Below are positions 12,101-25,200 of a stretch of 64,000 nucleotides of DNA, piece by piece. The DNA comes from Bolinopsis microptera. Lineage: Eukaryota > Ctenophora > Tentaculata > Lobata > Bolinopsidae. The notes beneath the pieces are model-generated. The model was given only the letters and a program-made list of their open reading frames with translations. It was not told the DNA's origin and did no database searches. Where the stretch lies: the NCBI RefSeq assembly GCF_026151205.1, contig NC_087077.1, forward strand, positions 9,725,983 to 9,789,982. The letters are read 5' to 3'. The position numbers and the translations under genes were made by a program. Each line of letters begins with the position of its first letter. Position 1 is the first letter of the stretch.

Positions 12101-13543
12101 TTTGTATTTTGCAAATAAATACTTATACTTTTAGTTACGTTGGATATTATATACATCTTAATTATAAAATAAATTCAATTTTCAAAAAGTTTTGCTATAG
12201 CAAATTCCTGCAATATTTGTAATAATAAGTAATAAAAAGGGAGTAGCTGACTAATTTGTGGTCACGGTTGTTACAAATTGTCCTGATCATGACCACAAAT
12301 TAGTCTGCTAGTGCTACTCCCTTTTATTACTTATTATTAGAAATAGGAATATCGCAGGTTTTTGCTATAACAAACATATTTTGTAATTTTTCTGCCATTT
12401 ATTTGAGAAGTCGAAGCCATCTCTGCAGTATATTGATATTGTCTTACCGTCAGATTTGTACTTTTGTATAACTATAAGCATATTTTAAAAATTTTGGAAC
12501 AGTGTACGAAACGTATTTGATTTTACCTGACACACAAATGTTGTAATGAGTTGTTCCTAGTTTCAACGCTGTTATTTCTGTTTCAAACTCTCGGGCATAT
12601 CCGTTCTTTAACTCCATTCCGGCGGTATAATTTCTGAAAAACTAAATGTTAATTGCTGAATAGAAAATAGATAGCTATGAATTTATGTAAAACGTACAAC
12701 TTCTAAACTTTCGGGCCAGATTAATTGGAAAAATTACGCTCAGGCCGTGCCGAACACCGCCAGTTCTTTGTCGCGGTTCCAGTTATACTGTACTAATGCT
12801 AAATTGGTGCTAATGTTGTACTTGTAACTATAAAATATTCATAACAAGCTGGTTTCCCGGTTTCTCATTTATTCTGCTTCGGTGCCAATTCCACTTTGCC
12901 TATTCGATCGTTCGTAAATATCGATATTCCTATGCGACTTGATGTTTATACTTTTGAGCTACAAAACAATTGATCTCACCCGTCCGAGCTGACGACCACT
13001 TCAATATCTTCTTGTCCATATCTCTCGATTCTTACCGACAGTTTTGAAGCGATTCCTTTGTTCACCACTTTAGCTTTTTCAACAATAATTTGGCACCCTG
13101 AAAGAGGAAAAGGATTCGCTATCTTTGTTATGTTTTCATGTTATATCATCTTTTAAATCTTTTAATAAACAACAACAATTGACTAAATGATAGGGGTAAG
13201 GTACGTGTTGCAAATCAAAAAATTGTCACTAAAAAACTGGAACTCATACTATATGTCATACAGCATACTATAGTGATCGATTGGCCCCTGCCATGGCCCC
13301 TGCTGGAATCTTGGAAATTTAGCCTAGGCTTTATCTAAGATTTTAGCCCCGGCCTTTACAATAGCTGAAGCATGTACATGACTAACCAGGTAGTGGGTGG
13401 TGAAGAGAAGTGGAGGTAATGTTAACCACGCTGTTAACCGCGCTGTTAACACCAGAGAGATCCCCCTCTGATAGTTCAGCTGTAACGTTATCAGATAGAA
13501 CGGGCACACCGAGCACTACAAGTATCAATACCAACCCTCTCAT
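6165..13543 (-). CDS. NhaC-like Na+/H+ antiporter with N-terminal extracellular domain
   Basis: Fourteen exons join in phase to about 698 residues: 13543-13387, 13097-12980, 12633-12527, 11489-11389, 11264-11139, one of 10916-10745 or 10470-10299, 10120-9981, 8997-8853, 8232-8041, 7903-7782, 7553-7394, 7116-7018, 6838-6683, 6466-6165. Residues 1-18 form a signal peptide (MRGLVLILVVLGVPVLS). Residues 50-130 look like a beta-rich extracellular domain with N-x-S/T sites. From residue 135 the NhaC/YuiF core runs: LLPPILTVLLAIVTKQVLLS, GLIEI..KSGGA, FDDFA, LSSWAGIQIGY, ILAWSLGFA, YASGSAMGTQGIIFPLI, FGNLCSPIADTTIASALFT and a final helix pair. NhaC proteins exchange Na+ for H+ across a membrane; the SPIADTT and DDFA motifs match the bacterial core. 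A cytoplasmic acidic loop (EEDNLAKKESPDPEN) sits between helices. The family is sporadic in animals. Transport activity and membrane location are inferred. Confidence 0.85.
9132..9667. mobile_element. Intronic element with ~25-bp inverted ends
   Basis: The sequence 'attctacagtttcatgttcg' near 9134 returns inverted near 9645-9665. Between them a ~75-bp segment (near 9170-9245 and 9435-9515, with 'aaattggtaaattc') occurs twice in direct orientation. It lies in the intron between exons 7 and 8 of the antiporter gene. No clear target duplication was seen. Confidence 0.55.
10299..10470 (-). CDS. Antiporter alternative exon 6b
   Basis: 172-nt exon with the same phases as 6a. Acceptor is caatcaag (AAG rather than the usual CAG) and donor is gttcac, both weaker than those of 6a. 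It encodes GVIVFCALIGGLIEIMQKSG, then GADSLTRQISRFTSS and LLFSFDDFA. The SGGA and FDDFA motifs are kept while the stretch between them differs strongly from 6a. Confidence 0.8.
10745..10916 (-). CDS. Antiporter alternative exon 6a
   Basis: 172-nt exon, entry phase 0 and exit phase 1, acceptor tttgtcag, donor gtgagt. It encodes 57 residues: GVILFTCLMSGLIEILEKSG, then GAKGFANMIFKLAS and FAFFFDDFA. It aligns without gaps with exon 6b. Since 172 is not a multiple of three, using both copies or neither shifts the frame, so the two should be mutually exclusive. Confidence 0.85.
12188..12373. mobile_element. MITE-like palindrome in antiporter intron
   Basis: Two arms of about 80 bases face each other. 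The inner part, from 'agtaataaaaagggagtag' to 'ctactcccttttattact', is almost perfect, and the outer part (tttgctatagcaaa / tttgctataacaaa) is diverged. The spacer is short. It lies in the intron between exons 3 and 4. Confidence 0.75.
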
Positions 13544-16203
13544 CACTAGGTCAAATACAAAATAATAAGATTATAACCTGCAACAATGTAACTAGGTAAC
13601 TTTGAGTTTTGATGCCACAGACAAGCAGATAACGACTGGTGATAATGTGACTTTTTTATCAAATTCCAAACATTGATTTCATCACCAAAATAACCAACAG
13701 AACTGAAATGAACACCTGATCTAGCATCCGAATAGAATTCAGACATAATAATAGATCAGTAGCAGTTTGAGTAATCGAATCATGCGATCTAGCAGGGCGG
13801 ATAAGACTGATCTAGTGTAAAAACTGCGTATTTACCTTATCTGTGCTGATCATATCGATAAGAAGATATGTGCGTCTAATTCTATACTGATTTGTATGAG
13901 TGAGTGTATGTGACCTGAATAACAGCAATAATTTCATGTCTAATCATTCTTCTAGACCATGATATTTGATAGGATACACGGCACATGGTGACTAATATAT
14001 GGTCTTTTAAGCACACTTTTTACCCTACGTAATGCCTTAGGATGTCGTATCTTTCTTTTATATCATTGATGTATTGTATATGTACTATTTGTGAAAGTCT
14101 CGAATCAAACCGTCCTGGAGTATTGGAGATACCAATAAATGCTGGAGAGAGATACCAATAAATGTTAAATATACGGTCAAAATTACAGAGTAAGTTGTGA
14201 AAACTGAAATTAAATACCCCCGCGAAGAGGTCCATGCAGATTATTGTCTGGAACTTGCTGGACATAACCATAGCCCGGAATAAAATACTTAATAATTTAT
14301 TTGCACTTAATTGAACAATTAAATTTGTTCAGTTTGTAGGCCAAAATCATATAAAAGGCCTTGTGGTCGCTTATGTTGGACTTGGGAAAATCTGGAAGCG
14401 TAGTAAAGGTGCATTATCAATATCTTCATGTATGAAAAAGTGACAGCATTATAATTGATTTTAAGTGATCAGAAGAACTTTATGGCTTCTTTCTACAACA
14501 AAGATTTGGGGCTGTAGTCCATACCGACAGATTTTTTGCCCAGATGGCCGAGCTCAACTGGCAAAGATTGAGGAGAAAGAAATTGCTTGTCCACGTTAAG
14601 ACGTCTCTGATCTGCAGATTATATCGTCTGGAAGTGGAACTGGAAGTGGAAACAGTAATTTTAGGAATTAAACTGCAGCAAGCTGCAAGTGCAAAATCAA
14701 ATTAACGGCAATTGGCCTGTGGCTTTTTGCCAGCCGGTAGTGTTGTTACGGTGAAGGGCCTGCAATTATCTAATCATGAGTCATGTCAAAAATCAGCGAT
14801 ACAAGTTAATTCTGTTACGACGTGAGCAAATGCCAAATGTACTTTACGGCTTCTTTCTGCAGCACCCAGGACCCAGGTCTCAGTTTGTAGTTCAACCCTA
14901 GTCCCTAAGGACTGAGAGGTGAGAGCCCGACTGATCTTCGCCACGAATGTCAGGTCGAAAAAAGGAGAACGACATGTATATTAATTAATAAAATTAACTT
15001 ACTCTGCTCTGTAACAGTAAGAAAGTAAACAAGGTAATCTAAATAATGTTCCTTTTCGTGGAACAATCACCAAGTTTGAAAAGACCCAAGTATATTGAGT
15101 ATATTCCTAAGAAAACCAAAACAATGTTTCTATTAGGTGGCAAATTAATGGGGAAATTACCAGGGTCAGATGTGAACTTATGGATACACTATACATACCA
15201 CCGCTTACTTGTTGCTTCCGGCATGAATTAATATTACTATGATGTTAAATCAGTCGGATTGTATACAACAACAAGTCTTCACTTTCAGCTGTTCAATTAA
15301 AACCAATTTATATTTAGCAGGACGTCAATATCGTTATTTAGCGTGATGAATATTGCCAACTTTAAAGTTGGTTCGGGCCCTGAGGCCCTATAAGTGATAA
15401 TAAAATAAGGGCCGCAGTTGGCAGGAAAAAAGAAGCATGTAAAGGTCTGGAAAAGGCTGTTTTTATCAGATTGTTTAGTTAATTGTAAGATACAAAAATG
15501 TCGAGGTCGCCGTGCGGTCGAAATTAGGCCCAGTAATCTGCAGAATCAGGTTTGCAGAATGAAGTTCGGGAAGGTGATATACGTTATACAACATACTGAC
15601 AACTTAATTGTATACTCAGTGCAAATGTACTTAAATGGCATCAGCTGTGGCCTGTGACCACGAGCACTATGATATCACACGTGATGTCAAGTGCCCTCTG
15701 CAGTAGGGTTATACCGGCCGATGGCGTTAAAATTGTTTAATGTTCATGATGCCATTTATCATGACTACAACAGAACCAAACACAGGGCAAAATGTAATTT
15801 AAGGGAATAAGACGATTTGATCTTCATTAGGGATACCATGAAGGAAATCTGATCATTATGAGAATCATCTGAAAATCTTATACGACGTTAATTAAGTTTG
15901 TTATCTAATGTAAGTTACCGGATAGTGTTACATAACATTTGGACTTATTCTGGTAAAGATAAGGGGAACACGTTTCTAATTCCACGCATGGTTGCAAGAA
16001 TCCATCCCATTTTAACTGCTGGGAGTTTCAAGGGATCCATTAATTACCGATCTTTGATTACTTTATCTAATTATGTGATATTATTTTGAAAAATTAAGAC
16101 ACAGAGCATTTGGTGAAGAGTTAATTGGTTACATGATATTTGTGATTAAAGGAAAAAAAAGGAATCATCCTAGGGGGTTCATCTCGTGTACACTCTCTGC
16201 AGC
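13544..16203. other. Intergenic, no gene recognised
   Basis: This holds the promoter of the antiporter gene at its left and the 3' flank of the chitinase at its right. Several 60-80 codon ORFs occur but none shows domain content or forms a splice-consistent chain. 'ttatggcttctttctacaaca' near 14480 and 'ttacggcttctttctgcagca' near 14845 head two related short segments, suggesting a decayed repeat. Confidence 0.4.
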
Positions 16204-19200
16204 TTATCCGCAGAAAGCAGCGAACTGTTGCTGAGTTTCACAATTCAGGTTAGCTCCTGGAGTTGTTCCTAGGTTCTTACAGAACAGCTTGTAGGTTTCA
16301 ACTCGGTGGAAGGTCTTGGATTTCATGGGCTTGTGGTTGCATTCAACTCCTGAAAATAAGATTAAATGTAAGTCATGAAAGCTTGTGCCGACATCACAAT
16401 TACATGATACGTCGTATCACATTTAAGATCAGAGCAGGAATAATTAAGATTATAGAACTTCGTCCAAATATCGTGTCTGGAACAAGAAATTGTTTTGAAA
16501 CATTCCCACTAACCTCCATTAACGATGTTGATTGTAACTCCGAATCCGGCTCTTCGTCCACATTTCAGGTCCTTTGCAGTTGGTTTCCAGTTTCCGACCA
16601 GGGCGTCGTGACAAGAAGGCTTTGGTGACTGAAAAGCAGAATTTACTTCTTTATTTGGATCTACCATTTCTAGACCTTATGTCTACCATTTCTAGACCTA
16701 TGTCATAGCTTTGAATGACAAAGGCTAAGATTAAAAATCACAGTTTTAAGCCGACATCTTTTCAGAGAATGAAATTTGTCGGCCTTATTCCGTTAGTTCA
16801 CACTTTTAAGTACTAAATCTAATAAATGTCGACTGTCGAGGATACAACTTATAAACCGCAAAAAATAAGCATAAAACCGTCACCGGTGCTTATTGAATAA
16901 TTAATATTTACTATCAAATGAAGAAACAAACCTGAGGAGTCATCCAGAACCAGAGAGCGGAAACAAAGGCGAGCTCACCGTCCTTCTTAATCCTATCTGG
17001 GTCGTTCAGGAGGATCATCTTGTCTCCAAGATACATCTTACTGAACAGCCCGTAGTTGTAGTTGTAGGAGATCTGGATGGGACCTGAAAATATGGCCTAT
17101 TTAATTTTCACTACCGCATTAACTGTGTTTATAAATCTCCGTCATTATATAGGTATGAAAAATAAAAATGGCCCAATTAATTCCAGTAAATAGGTTAGCC
17201 CGTTATATTAGCCTCTTTTCTACGTTATATGTCGGAGAATTCGATTTGTTAGAAATGGTGGGAAGTTCCAGAGAACTAAAAGTGTTATGGCAATGTGTCA
17301 TGTGGCTCCAGTTCCGCAGAAAGACTATTGGCTCGAGGTTTTCCTACTCGCTTTACGTGTTAATAATAAGCGGCATGACTGTCCTCAGTCCTGCATAGCT
17401 TATTCTATGTTTCATGTTTACTATTGCTATGTCCTTGGTTTTTGTTATTTTTTAGTCTATATATTGTAAAGAATTAGTTCATTTTTTATCATACGGAAAT
17501 GAAGACCTTGTGCTTAAACTGTGAACAAGTCTAACATTTACTATTCCTGCTGCCTACAAAAAACTAGTCTAGTAATTAAACTTAATATCCCCCTTTTTAG
17601 GTTGAATTAATGGATTGTTTAAACCTGAAAGCTAAGTACAGCCCAGTTAATGATTCAGCTGTTACGGACGAGCAAAGTCAACACAGTAATCACAGTCAAC
17701 ATTTTAATATTCTCAGTTATAAAGGTGAGCAGAGTTCAAACCTTTTTTAGGTATTGTGCTAACTTTTTTTGTGCAAAACCTAGTCTTTTGTTTTAAAATT
17801 GAAAATGTGAAGTTTATAGTCGAAATTCTCTTGCTGGGATTTGGATCATTGCAATTGCGATGAACAATAAATCCTAGGTAAATCGTATGAAATTTTATGT
17901 ATGCAAATTTCTTTAACTTTTAAGACCCGGTTCCTGCAACGAAAATTTCGAGATTTTAAAGCCGTTATTTTGCAGGCAGATCAATGAAACGACAGCAAAG
18001 TGAGATTGAGATAGAGAGTATGCTGAATGCGGATATTCCTATTGAAGTTATTCGAGAGAAGGTGTCTGAGAAATACAACTGTGAGTTGCAACTTGCAGGT
18101 TTTTAGTTATTTCGACAGTTCTCAGTTATTTCTACTGTTTTCAGTTATTTCTACTGTTTTCAGTTATTTCGACTGTTTTCAGTTATTGCTACTGTTTTCA
18201 GTTATTTCTACTGTTTTCAGTTATTTCGACTGTTTTCAGTTATTTCGACTGTTTTCAGTTATTGCTACTGTTTTCAGTTATTTCTACTGTTTTCAGTTAT
18301 TTCGACTGTTTTCAGTTATTTCTACTGTTTTCAGTTATTTCGACTGTTTTCAGTTATTTCGACTGTTTTCAGTTATTTGATATTTCGACTGTTCTCAGTT
18401 ATTTCGACTGTTTTCAGGAGCTACAAGTTCCCTCTCTGTTGTGTTGAACTTCTCTATAACGAAATGTCACAATTTCTATGTAATATAGAAAACCTTAGTA
18501 TAGAAAACCTTAGTACCAAATTATGGTAATCTCAAATCTGCATGTATTTCTCAATTTTTTCCATTTCACCCTTTTGTAAAAAAGCAATTAAATAGTGAAA
18601 GGTTACGAAAGGTCGTTTTTTTTCAGTCTATTAACTTGTTTATTATTAAGATGAAGACATCTTCCACGACCAGTTAACAACTCATCTATATGCTATTGAA
18701 TCTTATCAAGGCCATCATTCTGAATAGTCATGCTACCATTATTCACATAACTACATCAATTTGCATAATTTTGTTTAATTATAATTAATAGCAGTAGTAA
18801 TAGTAATACATAAAAGTTACTAAGTTGATTATTTTGTTAATGAAGACAGGATCACTGACGGCTATGGGTATTCAGTAATCATTATCCTTTCGAATCAGCC
18901 CTATTATTCATACTAATCTTTTGCTTGTATTCTATTGAACAGTTTATTACTGCACGGAAGTAAGAAACTAATGAATTTATTATACTCGTATTTCTAATGA
19001 TTGTTGGTACTTCTAATGAATGCTGGAGCTCAGCAGGCTTGCTCAATATTGGTTTTTGGTATTTTTTTATTCCGCTAAAAACTGTTAACAATAGTCACAA
19101 TAGTATTGCACCCCGAGCAGGATATTAATACCTAATCCGTTATCATATAATCTATTCTGTTCGTTTTATGTACCCCTTCTGGTGTAAGATACGTGATTCT

Positions 19201-22200
19201 CACCATGTTTTACGCCGGCCTATCTATTTATTAGCCTTAGAGGTGACTAACGTAACCTTGCTAGTAAGTAGTAAACACTGCAAGTGCAACCGGCAGAACC
19301 ATCGTTAGTAGGAGTGAATTGTTATCGGCGGCTAATGTTAAACAATACGTGGCCATTGGAGGATCCACTACCCAGCCGGCAACCTGTCCTTCGTTTGAAT
19401 TTGCTCTGGAAACCTTGCTGTACCACCAAGGGCGTGGTGGAAGACTGCAATTAAGCCTTTTTATACAAATAAAGATTTTTGTTGACTTATTTAACCGTGA
19501 AATGTGCTTAGACAATTGACATGATTTATTCAGCGTACGTGGTTTGTTTTTGTTCTTCAGGTTAGATTGCAGCTTTGTTGATTTGAGACTGTTTTTAACT
19601 TAGAACTTTAGAAGTATGTAACCGTGATTTTACGCCCACCCCAACCATAACCCTTAATCCTAGCTATGTTATCAACCGTTACGTTAACCCTTACACTGAA
19701 CCAAGGTTTAACTGTGCCCCTAAGAAAACACGTTTTAAGTGTCAGGGGTGAAAGAAGGGTCAACATAGACAATGGCACCTACATCATGCAATTGATGTAA
19801 GACATTATAATCTCCTGAATCCTGATAGATCGGTAAAGCAGAACAATGCACGTGCAAAGTTTCGACCAATAATAATTGAACAATTGAATAATGGCATTTC
19901 CGATAACATACTCTACCGTACTTCCCATAGCTTCTCAAGGAATTAGATCCACTATATTATTTAATTATTTTCATTATGCGAACTTTTAATTCAGATATTA
20001 GATTAATTAGATAAACTTGGAAGCTAATTTAACGGTATCCATATGGAATACTCAATTAATCTATTAGGATTTAATATAATATAAGCTAAGCATGTTCGTC
20101 AAATCCGCATTATCTGCAATTCTCTAATTCTGATTTGAAGTAGACCACTAATGGCTCTGAAGAAAGAGCATTTACTTAAGCATGTTTCGATGTGATCATT
20201 AATTTAGAAGAGGTCCGCAACTAAAATAGACAATTAACTAAATGATTTCGCTGTGTTGATATTATCTTTGGCATTAGTTTGTCGTGGAAATGGCCTACTC
20301 CGAAGCCAAGATGTCTACAAGCACAACAAGCACGATAGCAGAAAGCACGACAGCTCTAATGACACCTACCTCAAGAAAATACCGCATAAGACACGTGAAC
20401 CTGGAAAGACTGAGGCGTAAGTAATTTTTGTATATATTCGTTAATGAAGACTATATGATATTTGTTTCAGACCGAATATTATTTGGTAGACTCTTATCTT
20501 GACAGACGAGATTGTCATCCTTTAACCTTTGTTGTGAGACTAGTAATGGAATGATCTTTGCTTCTTGGTCATTTTGATTTTAAGTACCATGTCTAAAGTG
20601 TATTAAATTTCTAAAATTAGTTCCTTATCACTTCTCTATCTATAACCGTTGAATTGTCTTATTCAATTTTCTAAATGTTCCTTTTTTGGCTCTTTTGATT
20701 TGCTTATTGTCAATATCAATATCATGCGTAAATGTGCATTCTTTTTTTAAGTGAGTCAAGTCTTGCAATTAATTACAAAATTAAGTACCTATACCGTTTT
20801 TCATCTGATCGACTTACTGTTCTTTTGAGTTTTAAAAGTAAAAATTATGTTGTCAGTTAGCAAAACGCGTTATAAAACTTCGATCAGCCTTCGACCAGAG
20901 AAATTTAGGATTTTTTGCTCTGCGCAGAAAATTCATTACATGCATTACAATATCTTTGATTCACTATCTTTTGCCCAGAATACTTCATGAGTATGAAATG
21001 TTGAAAAGCATAACTTGAATATCTAAAAACCAGTGTAAATCTTACCTCTGCCGTGGTAACCTTTTCCAGCAACACAGGGGTAATCTGGGACAACAGCACA
21101 GTAAGGGGCACAGTTACCCTTATCACAACCCATCTGGAAAGGGGGACATTATAAATATTTGTGGTTATAAATGCTGTGATTCTATTGTGTGACTTTGTTA
21201 GAAATGTTTTTTAGTGAAAAAAACAATCGGGTAGAAAAGGGAAAATCGCAGATGGCATTACGTTATAATTGTTGTGCTCTGTAAAGTTTGAAAAGTATTT
21301 AACAACAAAAAAAAATCCGTCAAAAGGTGGTATAAAACAGCCCAACCCACCTCCTCAGGGAAGTAAAGTCCCCAAGCGTATCTTCCTCCGGGGGCAGTTT
21401 CCCAGCCTCCTGTTGTCTCCTGGGCAATGTGAGCCAGGAATCCGGCAACCTAGTGATAGTAAAACTGGTTATTTAACGGGAAAATCATTTCAAAATACAA
21501 GCCAAATCATTCTACCGTGTTAACCATTAACTGTTTTGCCGACAAAATCATGCCCAAATCGTCCACTGATCACAATCATAAGATTACTGTTGTTGAGCTG
21601 CTACCTTTTCTATGATTATCTGTATCATTTCAGAGACAAATTAGGGTTAATATCTTACTACTAACTGAAGCTTTGGTTGGTGATAAATGACAATATTCAC
21701 CTTTTTATTTAATGATGTTGCATGGTGAAAGGTTTGGCTCGATTGTTCAGCGCGGTCATGTCAAAGGAATTTGGCTTGCAAAATTAGTAGGGTCAACACA
21801 GTTCGTTATTTTATTCACTACTAGATATTTATTCACTGCATCTTCAGTTAAGTGTATCAATGCAGTTATGTATGGTGTAAATTCTGCTATCTTCATATCT
21901 GACCTGTCCATATCTAACTTATTTGAAAGTTTGCTTTATTTGAGCATTAATTACATAACTATTTTCGTGAATTAAGCTAAATGAAAATTGGTTCTCTCTG
22001 AATTGTATCACGTCATGATTAGTTAATATAAAGAAATTTACACCTTTCAGCCCACATATTATCACTTATCGCACATAATATGAACAAATCGGCCTGGCCC
22101 ATGAGTTGAGGAGCTTCTTTTAGTTACTCTTGAATTTATCATTTTGTCAGTTTATCTCATACCAGCCGAAGCGCTATCATAATCTCGTTCTCATCATATT

Positions 22201-25200
22201 ATTGAAATTCTATGAGACGATTCATTCGCTTAATTGTTTTACCCATGTGATAATTTCAACATGTCACTGTCAGGGCGATTGACAAGTATTACGGTCTTTA
22301 TTTTGTAATTAATTTTTCCTATATTGAAGCCATGTGATTAATTAACACAAAACTGTCTTGATTCAAGGGAAAAAACAAATAAAGCTTAAAAACATACCTC
22401 TCGTTTCCTCATTGCCAGGCTTCCCTGAGTTCCGAAGGTGGGGAACTTCTTGGATGCAGCCAGGAAATATTTGTACTCGTAGATTTTGTATTTGGCTTTA
22501 CCTCCGATATTTCGGTTAGGGAACATTTTGTTGAAGTCTTCTTCTTTGTAGAACGCTTCGATTCCCACTGAAATATTGGTAAATGATATTTATAATACCG
22601 GTATTTTGTTTACCAATTATCATCAATTACAAGACTCAAGTACCTATAATACTGAATATTAGTAATAGAATTATTGTATTGCTGGTTTTTTTTTGTTATG
22701 CTGATTGCTCTAACCCGGGCAATTAAAGTTAGTTTTACTGTACAAATGAAACTTGTGATTTAAGAACTGTAAACTCTGAGCTTTATTCTTTAATTTGTAT
22801 TAGAATTCGAGCTTTTTATTTGAATTTTTATATTACTAACTATGATGGATATCGAATTTAAATGAAAGTAATTTAAGCGCTTATATTTAATGTTCCAGTA
22901 GTTAAATCACATGAGAAGATACTTAGCGGTAATTGTAAACAGTCATTATATCTTTTAGTGCCACGAGTAAAGATGGTATTCGGTTTTAAGAACATGACCT
23001 CAAGATATGACTGTCTCGATCACGTGATATGACCATATAAGGAAGTTGGTCTAAGTTCTCGTTAGGGTTAGGGTTTCAGCATATGTTTTGTTAGAGATTG
23101 GGTTAGGGTTACTGTTAGGGTTGGGATCAGATTAGAGGGCTAGGATTTCGAATAGTCATTCAGGGCCACCAAGAGAACGTGTTTAAAAAGTCACGTGACA
23201 GTCGAGTGTAGAGTGATTAATCATCATCCGACCTCAACACCATATTGCACTGATGACCATGGTACGTGATAGCACAAAGAACGGCAAATATAAAAAAATC
23301 GCAGATTTCCTAAACCTCAATGCCGCCTTTACAAGTGGCCAGCGCCGAGAAGATAACCAGGCCATTATGAAATATCCGACCAAATTCTCGGGAACCAAAC
23401 AGAAATAAGCATCAAATATCTGTGAAATTGCAGAAATCAACCCTAAATATTTGTGAAATTGCATACTACTAGTCACAGCTTATTCCAATCAATGTGCGGA
23501 CAACTAAATTGGTGATTGGTCCCAGTGATTGGTCCCAGTTAAAACAAAACAAGGTCTAATGAGCCCCACAGTGACTACGTTAACTAACGGATAACCATTA
23601 ACCATGTTTTTATTGGATTACTCTCGTCATTAGTGAAATGTTGTTAAATCTTTTAATCTTGGACATTTCCGTTACTCTAACATGGTTGCAACTATAATAA
23701 CACTTTTGTAATTGAAAGCTTTTCTGAGACCACTTCATATTATTATTCAGTAATCCTATTGAAACTCTTAATTTATTAGTAATAATAACAGTATCACTAT
23801 CAATGAGTAATATGCAGCTGATACTGTTTGTGATTGCATGCTTTAAAGCATTATAATTTTATGTGATCGTGAGTTTCCGCTTCATTCTGACAGACCACAT
23901 TGTAACTAATGGTTGTGATCTTGCTCCTAGGCCTATTTTATTGTATTAGAAAGTATAATAGCGCTGTCAGATTTTAAACGTCAGTGCTACCTAGGTTAGA
24001 AAAAGAGGCCTTCAGACCGAAATTGTTATAGAGCTGTACGCTCTACGGGTTGTGGCTACATTTGCGGCGGCGGCGTGCGGCTCTGCGGCATTGCCGTTCT
24101 GATAATTGCACTTTCCTGCCAAACATAAAGTATATTGTCGCATCATATATTGACATATGAATACTGCATGAAACTGCCCATTCCGTTAATTTACAACAAA
24201 ATTTCACTGAAATCACTTAATTTCACCTAAATCGCTAGTTTTTTTGCAAATCTTGTTTGTTGCTACTTTTTTTCCAACCTTGCTGATCGCATGGAGAAAT
24301 AAGTTCGAGTGGCTTTCCGTTTTATTTGCTGATGATGAAAAGCTGTCTCTCATCCCCATTCCCCAGGTACGCTGATAGTTGTAACTTTAAATTTTACGAG
24401 GGCCCCCAGTCTTCGGTGAACAGTTAATTATTGGCACATCTGCAGATATTAACTATTTACATAACTTACCGCCAGGTTTAGGTGTAGGCTTAGGCTCCTT
24501 GGTGGGTTCCGGTGCCTGTGTTGGTGGATCAGTAGGTTTAGGTGTTGGTTTAGGGGTGGGTCCGGGAGTACAGTCCACATTTGCTGGCCAGTCACAGTAC
24601 TTGTGTTTCCAGTTGAACTGAAACATTTCTTTTTTAAATTGTGTACAACATGAAACAAATTGTTTATTGATCGATTTAATTTGATCGATTTAATTTGAGC
24701 CAATTATAAAATCTTGGTGCCTAGGTTAAATATTATGATGTTTTTTTTTTATGTATTCTTCTTTCGTAAATGCGACTTTTTCTACTAGTTCAAAGTAACA
24801 GCGTAATAGTTTTTCCTTGCTTAACGTTTTGTTAATTACAATTTTAATTTAACATTGATACCAGAAACTAATCTGAGAGAGATCATTGCACTCGTATGAT
24901 ATTAAAAGTCAACTCATCACTACTTAGGGAAATATTTTTGACTTGCCAGGACTACTGACAAGAGGTTAATCAAACTGATTTGAGTCACTATGCGAGGAAC
25001 TGGGCGTTTTTAACAACATTTTCAACTTGTCAGCTTTTGATTTATGATATCTAGCATTAAGAAACCTTTCACATACCAGACAGCTAATTGTACTATAATA
25101 CCAGTGATCTCTTAAGTTAGTCTAGATTTACACGATTTACAAGAATTACAAGATTTGAACTGACAAGGAGGAGCCACTAATATATTTATTTGCTCAGTTT

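Noticed and set aside
18027..18447. ORFs rich in [10 protein letters not shown] repeats
   Set aside because: They read through a 19-bp minisatellite in an intron; the real exon ends at the donor at 18080.
23060..23130. Repeated ttagggtt, possibly telomere-like
   Set aside because: Only a few irregular copies of gttaggg within an intronic repeat; too short and mixed to be telomeric.
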